Positions 1 through 5,881 of a stretch of 6,594 nucleotides of DNA are shown one piece after another. A program made the position numbers and the translations under genes. Each line of letters starts with the position of its first letter. Positions within the stretch are counted from its first letter, which is position 1. The stretch lies in NCBI GenBank assembly GCA_949290725.1, contig CASEST010000080.1, positions 1-6,594 on the forward strand, read 5' to 3'. Under the pieces are notes generated by a model, which worked only from the letters and a program-made list of their open reading frames with translations, did no database searches and was not told the DNA's origin. The stretch comes from an uncultured bacterium (GTDB lineage Bacteria > Bacillota_I > Bacilli_A > RFN20 > CAG-826).

Positions 1-821
1 CAATCAGTGAACAATATCGTAAAATTAGAAATACCTTTAAATTTTTATTAGGTAATATCTCTTCTTTTAAAAACGGAATTGAAATTACCGAAACCTTAGA
101 TAAAGCTTTATTAGCTCGTTTTGAAAATGTAAAGAATGATTATTTAAAATCTTTAAATAATTATAATTTCATTTCTGGAATGACTAAAATTTTAAATTTT
201 ATGTCTTCAGATCTATCATCATTCTATTTAGATATTGCTAAAGATATTTTATATTGTGAAAAAGAAGATTCTTTAAGAAGACAACAAGTAGTTACTGTTT
301 TGAAAGAAATTACTGAAAATTTAATGATTTTATTAAATCCAATTCTTCCTTTCACAATGGAAGAGGTTAATCAAAACTACCCATTCAAACAATTTGAAAA
401 TGTTCAATTGTATAAAATGCCTGATGAAACACATATTTATAGTGAGTCTGATTTAGCTAATTTCGAAATCTTATTAACTTTAAGAGAAGATGTTTTAAAA
501 ACTTGCGAATTAGCTAGAAATAATGGAATTATCAAGTCAAATCAAGAAGCAGAAGTTACTTTAAATATTTTTGATTCAAATACTAATGATGTTTTATCTA
601 CATTCTCCGATGTTGATAAAGCTCGATTATTTATCGTTTCTAAAGTTAATTTTTCTTCAGAAATAAATGAAAACAAAGGCAAAGTTTCATATTGTTTAGT
701 TAAACATGCTAGTGGAGAAAAGTGTTCTAGATGTTGGAATTATTTTTCAAGTGAGGAGTTGGTTGAAATTGAAAATGGAGAAAAAGTATGTTCAAGATGC
801 TTGGAAGCTATAAAAAAGTAA
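1..821 (+). CDS. ileS: Isoleucyl-tRNA synthetase, C-terminal part (5' end outside window)
   Basis: Class I aminoacyl-tRNA synthetase that charges tRNA-Ile in the cytoplasm. The frame is open from base 3, so the gene enters from the left; about 272 codons are present, roughly the last 30% of a normal 900-residue IleRS. The ATG at 180 is internal, not the start, because the preceding 59 codons already match the family. The fragment begins in the anticodon-binding helical domain (ISEQYRKIRNTFKFLLGN), continues through SSFYLDIAKDILY and RRQQVVTVL, then NPILPFTMEEV, where families usually show PILPHTAEEVW, so the usual Trp is Asn here. It ends in the bacterial C-terminal zinc knuckle: two CSRC pairs, Cys codons at 723, 732, 789 and 798, with all four ligands kept. 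The catalytic HIGH and KMSKS regions lie outside the window. The last 34 nt also encode the start of lspA, which implies a shared transcript. Confidence 0.97.
   Translation, partial: ISEQYRKIRNTFKFLLGNISSFKNGIEITETLDKALLARFENVKNDYLKSLNNYNFISGMTKILNFMSSDLSSFYLDIAKDILYCEKEDSLRRQQVVTVLKEITENLMILLNPILPFTMEEVNQNYPFKQFENVQLYKMPDETHIYSESDLANFEILLTLREDVLKTCELARNNGIIKSNQEAEVTLNIFDSNTNDVLSTFSDVDKARLFIVSKVNFSSEINENKGKVSYCLVKHASGEKCSRCWNYFSSEELVEIENGEKVCSRCLEAIKK
777..780 (+). promoter_or_regulatory. Shine-Dalgarno GGAG for lspA, inside ileS
   Basis: GGAG lies 7 nt before the ATG at 788, which is ideal spacing. It decides the lspA start: the next in-frame ATG (797) would be 16 nt away, and the GTG at 851 has no purine-rich site. 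The same bases encode the Gly-Glu between the two Cys pairs of the IleRS zinc knuckle, so a chance match cannot be excluded. It is the only well-placed Shine-Dalgarno site found in front of a gene in this window. Confidence 0.6.
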
Positions 822-1432
822 TTAAAGACAATTTTAAACCGATTCTATACGTGATTATTTTTTCTCTTTTATTAGTGATAATCGATCAATCTAGCAAATG
901 GTTAGCTTGGAATTTTTTAGGACCTGTTAAAACTATAAGTAGTGAAGGAAAACTCGATTATCAAGTTGGAAGTCAGATTGTAAATGTTATCCCAAATTTC
1001 CTTTCATTCAATCTTTTGACTAATAATGGTGCAGCTTTTGGTTTAGGTAGCGGCGAACTTTGGGCAAGAATAGTTTTTATTATTATTTCTTGGGTTGTTT
1101 TTCTTTTTGTACCATTAATTTGTATTTATTATTTAAAAAAACATCAAAACAAAATTAAAACTACCTATTTAATTGCATTTATCTTAATTTATGGCGGAAA
1201 TTTTGGGAATTTAATTGATCGAACATTTTATTGGTCAAGTCCTTGTGGAGTTATTGATTTTATTGATATTACTGATTTAATTCCTAATTTCGGGGTTTTT
1301 AATTTGGCCGATAGTTTCGTTGTCATTGGTGTTTTATTCTTATTAATCGTTTTAATTATTGAAATGATTAAAGGCGATGATAAAAGTGAAAAAGAATTAG
1401 AAGAGATAAAAAAAGATAGTTCCGATAAATAA
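788..1432 (+). CDS. lspA: Lipoprotein signal peptidase (signal peptidase II)
   Basis: Membrane aspartyl protease that cuts the signal peptide from prolipoproteins after diacylglycerol transfer to the lipobox Cys; the family is the target of globomycin. Four hydrophobic segments are visible at about residues 18-40, 93-116, 126-140 and 171-194. Family motifs occur in order: DQSSKW (D33), TNNGAAFG (78-85), GNLIDR with catalytic D144, VIDFIDI (155-161), and FNLADS with catalytic D175. Both catalytic aspartates and their partner asparagines (N141, N172) are present, so the enzyme looks active. At 214 residues it is longer than the usual 150-170. The excess is a basic N-terminal stretch of about 20 residues, a longer extracytoplasmic loop (about 42-68) and a charged Lys/Glu/Asp tail from 195. 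The start at 788 is chosen for its Shine-Dalgarno site, although it overlaps ileS by 34 nt in another frame. It is likely co-transcribed and translationally coupled with ileS. Confidence 0.96.
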   Translation: MFKMLGSYKKVIKDNFKPILYVIIFSLLLVIIDQSSKWLAWNFLGPVKTISSEGKLDYQVGSQIVNVIPNFLSFNLLTNNGAAFGLGSGELWARIVFIIISWVVFLFVPLICIYYLKKHQNKIKTTYLIAFILIYGGNFGNLIDRTFYWSSPCGVIDFIDITDLIPNFGVFNLADSFVVIGVLFLLIVLIIEMIKGDDKSEKELEEIKKDSSDK

Positions 1433-1450
1433 AAATAACTAAATCAATTT

Positions 1451-2365
1451 ATGGATAAAAAAATAATTATTAACAAAAACATTGAAACATTAAGACTAGA
1501 TAAAGCATTATCCTTGCTTGATAATGATTATTCACGTGAATATTTTTCTTATTTAATTAAAAATAAATATGTTTTTATCAATGGAAAAAATGATATATCT
1601 CCTTCTTATAAAGTAAAAGAAGGTGATATTGTTGAGTATAATTATCAAAATAAGGAATCTAATTTAAATTTGAAACCATATGAATTTAAATTAGATATAG
1701 TTTATCAGGATGATGATTTATTAGTTATTAATAAACCTAAAGGATTAGTAGTTCATCCAGGAAGTGGACATAGCGATGATACTTTAGTTAATGCATTAAT
1801 TTATAACAAAATTAAATTATCTTCATTAAATGGTTTAAATCGAGTTGGAATAGTTCATCGTATTGATAAAGATACTTCTGGATTGCTTCTAATTGCTAAA
1901 AATGATTTTATTCATGAGGAGATTGCTAAACAATTAAAAGATCACTCAATGCATCGAGAATATATTGCCTTAGTTGATGGAATAATCAATGAAGACAATG
2001 GAAAGATAATTGGTAAAATTGGCAGAGATAAAGAGAATCGTTTAAAGATGACAATCGATAATAAAAATGGCAAAGAAGCGATTACTTATTTTTCAGTTTT
2101 AAAAAGATATAAGAAATATACTTTGATAAAATGTAAACTCGAAACTGGAAGAACTCATCAAATTAGAGTACATCTTTCTTCAATTTCTCATCCATTAGTT
2201 GGAGATACCTTATATAAAGGAAGCAATTATCTTTATAATGATGGTCAATTATTACATGCTTATAAATTAACTTTTTTTCATCCAAGAATAAAAAAAGAAG
2301 TAGTATTAGAGATTCCATTACCTGAATATTTTAAAAAGGTATTAGATAAGTTAGATCAAGAATAA
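1451..2365 (+). CDS. RluD-family 23S rRNA pseudouridine synthase (YlyB-like)
   Basis: Converts specific uridines in RNA, most likely 23S rRNA, to pseudouridine. Of 304 residues, about 1-70 form an S4-like RNA-binding domain (RLDKALSLL, YVFINGK, YKVKEGDIVEY). The catalytic domain follows with VINKPKGLVVHPG (92-104), the signature HRIDKDTSGLLLIAK (136-150) with catalytic D139, MHREYIALVDG (167-177), LETGRTHQIRVHL (230-242) and HPLVGDTLY (247-255). All RluA/RluC/RluD-family motifs are intact and the length is typical. Bacillus has several paralogues of this type; the position after lspA points to the ylyB orthologue, but the exact target uridines cannot be read from sequence, so no symbol is given. 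The gene starts 18 nt after lspA with no Shine-Dalgarno site; the leader is nearly all A/T, so initiation probably depends on upstream translation or an unstructured leader. Last gene of the ileS-lspA transcript, ended by the hairpin just after its stop. Confidence 0.93.
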   Translation: MDKKIIINKNIETLRLDKALSLLDNDYSREYFSYLIKNKYVFINGKNDISPSYKVKEGDIVEYNYQNKESNLNLKPYEFKLDIVYQDDDLLVINKPKGLVVHPGSGHSDDTLVNALIYNKIKLSSLNGLNRVGIVHRIDKDTSGLLLIAKNDFIHEEIAKQLKDHSMHREYIALVDGIINEDNGKIIGKIGRDKENRLKMTIDNKNGKEAITYFSVLKRYKKYTLIKCKLETGRTHQIRVHLSSISHPLVGDTLYKGSNYLYNDGQLLHAYKLTFFHPRIKKEVVLEIPLPEYFKKVLDKLDQE

Positions 2366-2389
2366 AACTCGACACATGTCGAGTTTTTA
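2364..2389. terminator. Bidirectional intrinsic terminator shared by rluD-family gene and rnhC
   Basis: A perfect 10-bp stem: left arm AAAACTCGAC (2364-2373), loop ACAT (2374-2377), right arm GTCGAGTTTT (2378-2387). On the + strand it is followed by a T (five T in a row, 2384-2388), and on the - strand the arm also ends in TTTT. It works for both converging genes. The first two bases of the left arm are the end of the + strand TAA (2363-2365), and the right arm ends on the first base of the - strand stop (2387-2389). It is the most G/C-rich short stretch of an otherwise A/T-rich junction, as expected of an intrinsic terminator. Confidence 0.88.
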
Positions 2390-3301
2390 TAATTCATTAA
2401 TAACTGTTTTATAATTAGCAAAAGATTTCTTTGCAATTTTATTAAATTCTTCAATTCCAAATTTGCGAATAAATGTTTTAGAAAAAATATTTACTTTTTC
2501 ACCTGCCCCTAAAGGTATAGAAACATCATATTTATTATTAATAGTTTCAATCTCTTTTAAAAATAAGTATCTTGCTATACAAGAAGCAAGGGCAACGCTA
2601 GGAAAATAGGTCTCACCTTTTTCTTTAAAAATGATTCCTTTTTGAATTTTGCTAGTTCCTTTTAAATATTCATAATATTTAGTTTCGTTTACAAATTGAT
2701 CCATATAAACATTATTAACATAAGGAACACGAGCATGTAATTTTAAAAGGACAAAATTATGTAAGATAGCTTTTATTTGATTTAAATTGAAACCTTTAGA
2801 TGAAGCATTATTATATTTTTCAATCGTTAGAATCTTCGCTTCATAATGAACTTTCTTTAATAAAAATGGGATAGTATTTAAAATTTGCTTATCACTTAAT
2901 TTTTTTGAATCAGCAATCTTAAATTCATCGATTAATTTCATCGTTTCGTTATCAACATAAGCAGAACAAACAACAACTGGTCCTAAAAAATCACCAGTAC
3001 CAACTTCATCACTTCCGATTTGAGGATTAACATCAATAAAATAAGGGGATTCTTTAATGATTTTCATCTTTTTAGGTAAATTTAAAGGTTCATCCGAATA
3101 TTTTAATGCTAAACGTAATGGATCTTGACCTTGTATAGTTATTTTGAAAGTATTTTTTTTCTTATTATCATAAGCAGTAATTATATAATCATTTGTTTTT
3201 GCAACAAAAATTATGTAGCCAATATTTTCTTCTACAATCGAATTCAAAAAATCATTATGAATTTTCTCTAAAACAGTTTTATCTACTTTGATTGTAATCA
3301 T
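2387..3301 (-). CDS. rnhC: Ribonuclease HIII
   Basis: Cleaves the RNA strand of RNA/DNA hybrids (R-loops, Okazaki primers) in the cytoplasm. At 304 residues it has normal RNase HIII length. Residues 1 to about 75 are the TBP-like substrate-binding domain that separates HIII from HII. The catalytic domain opens with IGSDEVGTGDFLGPVVV (95-111), giving D98 and E99 and the GTGD form typical of HIII. It continues with ADSKKLSD (130-137), NLNQIKAILHN (172-182), VYMDQF with D201 (the third acidic residue) and E206 nearby as a candidate fourth, and KEKGETYFPSVALASCIAR (226-244). The C-terminus IPLGAGEKV...FIRKFG also fits the family. No in-frame ATG, GTG or TTG lies between this ATG and the upstream stop at 3350-3352. 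No Shine-Dalgarno site precedes it; a promoter -10 ends 7 nt before the ATG, so the mRNA is probably leaderless. It converges on the RluD-family gene (21 nt between stops) and diverges from mutS2. Confidence 0.95.
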   Translation of the reverse strand: MITIKVDKTVLEKIHNDFLNSIVEENIGYIIFVAKTNDYIITAYDNKKKNTFKITIQGQDPLRLALKYSDEPLNLPKKMKIIKESPYFIDVNPQIGSDEVGTGDFLGPVVVCSAYVDNETMKLIDEFKIADSKKLSDKQILNTIPFLLKKVHYEAKILTIEKYNNASSKGFNLNQIKAILHNFVLLKLHARVPYVNNVYMDQFVNETKYYEYLKGTSKIQKGIIFKEKGETYFPSVALASCIARYLFLKEIETINNKYDVSIPLGAGEKVNIFSKTFIRKFGIEEFNKIAKKSFANYKTVINEL

Positions 3302-3308
3302 TATTAAT

Positions 3309-3338
3309 ATTATATCACATAGTTTAAAAAATTGTGAA
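3309..3338 (-). promoter_or_regulatory. Sigma-A-type extended -10 promoter of rnhC
   Basis: Read on the - strand: -35 TTCACA (3338-3333; 5 of 6 to TTGACA), an 18-nt spacer, then the extended -10 TGA-TATAAT (3317-3309; full match to TATAAT plus the TG element). Standard spacing puts the transcription start at about 3302-3301, at or one base before the ATG. In such A/T-rich DNA, TATAAT alone is weak evidence; the combination of -35, TG element and correct distance makes it convincing. Confidence 0.72.
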
Positions 3339-3505
3339 AAATTCGAAAATTATCGTATTTTTATTAATTTTAACGATCCTTATAATAAAAATATTTTTTT
3401 AAATAATGGATAAATATAAATAAAATTATAAGAAATTACTGTAGATATTGATGAATAAATTAATGAATCGTTAAAAATATAAAATTTAGCCTAAAAGTTG
3501 ATTTA

Positions 3506-3538
3506 TAGTAAATATCTAGTAGTTTTTTAGTAGATTAT
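3506..3538. repeat. Three 11-bp direct repeats with TAGTA heads
   Basis: The units start at 3506, 3517 and 3528: TAGTAAATATC, TAGTAGTTTTT, TAGTAGATTAT. The shared head TAGTA recurs at exactly 11-bp steps, and a weaker head AAGTT sits one step earlier at 3495. The heads would lie on one face of the helix. They sit directly upstream of the likely mutS2 -35 region, so they could be a protein-binding site or an UP-like element. The function is not shown, and A/T bias raises the chance of coincidence. Confidence 0.4.
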
Positions 3539-3573
3539 TTTTTTAATTAATATATATGTTTATTGATTAAAAA

Positions 3574-3582
3574 TGATAAAAT
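3574..3582 (+). promoter_or_regulatory. Extended -10 promoter element of mutS2
   Basis: TGA-TAAAAT: the TG element is at 3574-3575 and the hexamer at 3577-3582 (5 of 6 to TATAAT). No good -35 exists at 16-18 nt, which extended -10 promoters can tolerate. The expected start is G3589 or G3590, only 2-3 nt before the ATG at 3592. The element has the same TGA-TAtAAT layout and nearly the same distance to the ATG as the rnhC promoter on the other strand. Confidence 0.5.
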
Positions 3583-3591
3583 GTTTAAGGT

Positions 3592-5880
3592 ATGAAGAAA
3601 AGTTATGATGTATTAGAAATAAATAAAGTTCTAGAAAAATTTAATAAATATTTAAGAACGATAACTGGTATAAGTTTGCTAAAAAATTTGCACCCTTCTA
3701 ATGATAAAAAAATTATTATTCACGAATATAAAAAGTTAGATGAATTGCGACTTATTTTCGAAAACTATAATGATTTACCAATTTATTCAAAATTAGATAT
3801 TGAAACTGAAATTGAAAATTTAAAAAAAGGTAATTTTATAGATGGCTTGAAATTAAATCTATTAAAAGATGAGATATATTCAGCTAATGAATTAATAAAA
3901 TTTTTCAACAAGGTAAAATTAGATCTCCACGAAATTAATCGTCTTTTTTCGATGATTAAACCTAATTTAGAGTTATATCAGAAAATTATCCAAACTGTTG
4001 GAATTGATAATAATATTTTAGATTCTGCTTCAAAGGAATTATTTAAAATAAGAAGTGATATAAGAAATATCGATAAAAAGATTCATTCAACAATTAATGG
4101 CATATTAAATTCTAATAAAGATAAAATTAATGGTGATAATTACGTCATTCGTAATGGCCATTTTGCTTTACCAATTAACTCAAATTTAAAAGGAAAATTC
4201 GATGGTATTGTACACGATATTTCTGATAGCGGAGCAACTACATTTATTGAACCTTATGAAATTGCGCAACTTGAAAACGAAAAATCGATTCTCCAATTAA
4301 AAGAAAGAGATGAAATTTCAAGAATCCTAGACAATTTTAGAAAATATATATTATTCGATGAAAGACAACTTTTATTAAATAATAAAATTATTGGTGAATT
4401 AGATTTTTTAATGGCTAAGGTAAAGTATATTAAAGAATATAAAGCAATTATCCCTTTAATAGAAAAAGAGCAAGTAATTAATTTTAAAAACGCTAAACAT
4501 CCTTTATTAGATTTAAATACCTGTGTTCCAAATAATTTTATTTTTGGAAAAGATAAAAAATTAATGCTTATATCTGGTCCGAATGCTGGAGGAAAAACAA
4601 TCGCCTTAAAAACTATAGGAACACTAGCTTATCTAGTTAAAATGGCATTACCTTTAACCTGTGAAGAAGGTAGTAGCTGTGGGATATTTTCTAACATATA
4701 TTGCGACATCGGGGATAATCAATCTATTGAAAATAATTTATCCACTTTTTCTTCTCAAATAAGCAATCTTTCTTCAATTATCCGTTCAGTTTGCTCTAAA
4801 GACTTAGTCATTTTGGATGAATTATGTAATGGCACCGATCCAAAAGAAGGGGAAGCTTTAGCAATTGCGATAACTAAATATTTACTTAATAAATCCTGTT
4901 TATCTGTTATAACTTCTCATTATTCATTATTAAAACAATTCGGTTTACAAAATGAAAATATTCTAAGTGCGTCTTTTATTTTTGATGAAAGAAAAATTCG
5001 CCCAACATTTAAAATGCTTTTAGGAGTTAGCGGAAAATCTTTTGGATTTTTAATTGCCAATAAATTCGGAATAGATAAAGAGATTGTTGAAGATGCTAAA
5101 AAAATATTTGAACAAAATTATTTAAGTGAAGAAGATCGTCGAATCGAAATAATCGAAGAAAAAGAACGTGCATTAACTATTAAAGAGGAAAAACTTAAAA
5201 AATTTGAGTCTAGACTTTCAAACGAGCAATCAAAAATCGATATCGAAAAAAATAAAATCAAAATTAGAACTGAAAAGTTAAACCAAAATAAAAGCGAAGA
5301 ATTCGACAAATATTTAGATGCAAAATATAAAGAAATAAACGACGTCTATAAAGAATTCTTAAAAGAAAAAAATGCTAAAAAAGCTTTAGAAAAATTAGCG
5401 AAAATTAATATTGATGAGTCTTCGCCAGAAGATTTAAACCTAGGCGACTATGTAGAATTAAAAGGAATTGAAGCTAAAGGCCAAATAGTGAAAATTAATA
5501 ACAATAAGATAACAATCAATACTGAAGATGGCTTTACTATTAATACTAAATTGGATGCGGTTAAAAAAATTCCTATTCCTAAAAAACTCTTAAAAGCAAG
5601 TGATGATATCGATAACAAAATATTGAATCAAAAAACAGTTAGCGATTCTTTGAATTTACTTGGTTATCGTGCATATGAAGGTGTTGAGGCTATGGAAAAT
5701 TATATTAGTGAAGCCTTAGCTAGCAATAGAAATAGCATTCGCGTAATTCATGGCTATGGAACTGGAAGATTAAGAGAGGCTTTGTGGGAAGCTTTAAAAA
5801 AGAATAAACACGTTGAATCGTTTACCTTAGGGAATGAAACTAATGGTGGTACAGGTTCAACAATAATTAAACTAAAATAA
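3592..5880 (+). CDS. mutS2: Endonuclease/ATPase MutS2
   Basis: MutS-family ATPase without the mismatch-recognition domain. Known roles of the family are suppression of recombination or processing of branched DNA and, in Bacillus, splitting of collided ribosomes. Domains over 762 residues: MutS core/lever region (about 1-300), ATPase with Walker A GPNAGGKT (329-336), STFSSQ (384-389), Walker B LVILDE (405-410) and switch TSHYSLLK (441-448), then GVSGKSFGFLIANKFG (478-493). A Lys/Glu-rich coiled coil (about 510-605) follows, then a KOW-like domain from NLGDYVEL (616-660) and a C-terminal Smr domain (about 685-762) with HGYGTGRLREAL (720-731). The length is normal (family about 780). Oddities: the loop after Walker B reads DELCNGTDP instead of the usual DELGAGTDP, and the Smr LDLRG motif is LNLLG. 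The ATG at 3592 is the first possible start after an in-frame stop (3586-3588); AAGG lies only 1 nt before it, too close for a normal Shine-Dalgarno. Followed at once by uvrC. Confidence 0.96.
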   Translation: MKKSYDVLEINKVLEKFNKYLRTITGISLLKNLHPSNDKKIIIHEYKKLDELRLIFENYNDLPIYSKLDIETEIENLKKGNFIDGLKLNLLKDEIYSANELIKFFNKVKLDLHEINRLFSMIKPNLELYQKIIQTVGIDNNILDSASKELFKIRSDIRNIDKKIHSTINGILNSNKDKINGDNYVIRNGHFALPINSNLKGKFDGIVHDISDSGATTFIEPYEIAQLENEKSILQLKERDEISRILDNFRKYILFDERQLLLNNKIIGELDFLMAKVKYIKEYKAIIPLIEKEQVINFKNAKHPLLDLNTCVPNNFIFGKDKKLMLISGPNAGGKTIALKTIGTLAYLVKMALPLTCEEGSSCGIFSNIYCDIGDNQSIENNLSTFSSQISNLSSIIRSVCSKDLVILDELCNGTDPKEGEALAIAITKYLLNKSCLSVITSHYSLLKQFGLQNENILSASFIFDERKIRPTFKMLLGVSGKSFGFLIANKFGIDKEIVEDAKKIFEQNYLSEEDRRIEIIEEKERALTIKEEKLKKFESRLSNEQSKIDIEKNKIKIRTEKLNQNKSEEFDKYLDAKYKEINDVYKEFLKEKNAKKALEKLAKINIDESSPEDLNLGDYVELKGIEAKGQIVKINNNKITINTEDGFTINTKLDAVKKIPIPKKLLKASDDIDNKILNQKTVSDSLNLLGYRAYEGVEAMENYISEALASNRNSIRVIHGYGTGRLREALWEALKKNKHVESFTLGNETNGGTGSTIIKLK

Positions 5881-5881
5881 A

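Larger units (their letters stand above)
3302..3591. other. Divergent intergenic region rnhC/mutS2, no gene
   Basis: This 290-nt stretch has roughly 14% G+C. The only ATG-started frames are tiny (5 to 11 codons, for example at 3407 and 3451) and none has a ribosome site, so I call no gene. It contains the rnhC promoter at its left end, an extended -10 for mutS2 at its right end, a small interrupted palindrome TTTAG-C-CTAAA (3485-3495), and three TAGTA repeats spaced 11 bp apart (3506-3532). In Bacillus the space between rnhC and mutS2 holds zapA, a cvpA-like gene and polX; I see no coding remnant of them here. No tRNA, T-box or riboswitch fold is recognisable. Confidence 0.8.

Noticed and set aside
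180..821. ATG at 180 as start of a separate 213-residue protein
   Set aside because: The frame is open to the window edge, and the codons before 180 match the IleRS anticodon-binding region, so 180 is an internal Met.
3358..3386. TTTTTA-17-TATAAT as a second + strand promoter in the gap
   Set aside because: The -35 match is only 3 of 6, there is no TG element, and TATAAT is expected by chance at this composition. It would give an unusually long leader of about 200 nt with no recognisable structure. It cannot be excluded without 5'-end data.
3407..3474. Tiny ATG frames at 3407 (5 codons) and 3451 (7 codons) as small proteins
   Set aside because: They are too short, have no ribosome site and no conserved pattern, and sit in random-looking A/T-rich sequence.
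3368..3476. 10-bp inverted repeat TTTTAACGAT (3368-3377) / ATCGTTAAAA (3467-3476)
   Set aside because: The arms are 89 nt apart, and a 10-bp match is expected about once or twice by chance in 290 nt of such A/T-rich sequence.
3517..3533. TAGTAG repeats as DnaA-trios of a replication origin
   Set aside because: There is no DnaA box cluster, no dnaA/dnaN neighbour and no G/C-rich box-proximal module. The 11-bp spacing also differs from the contiguous 3-nt repeats of trios.
4738..4746. TTATCCACT resembling a DnaA box (8 of 9)
   Set aside because: It encodes the conserved Leu-Ser-Thr of the MutS2 STFS motif, is a single copy, and has no companion boxes.
5118..5309. 63-codon open frame on the - strand inside mutS2
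   Set aside because: It is the antisense shadow of the Lys/Glu-rich coiled coil of MutS2. Its Ser/Phe/Leu/Ile-rich product is what reversing AAA/GAA codons gives, and there is no ribosome site or independent context.
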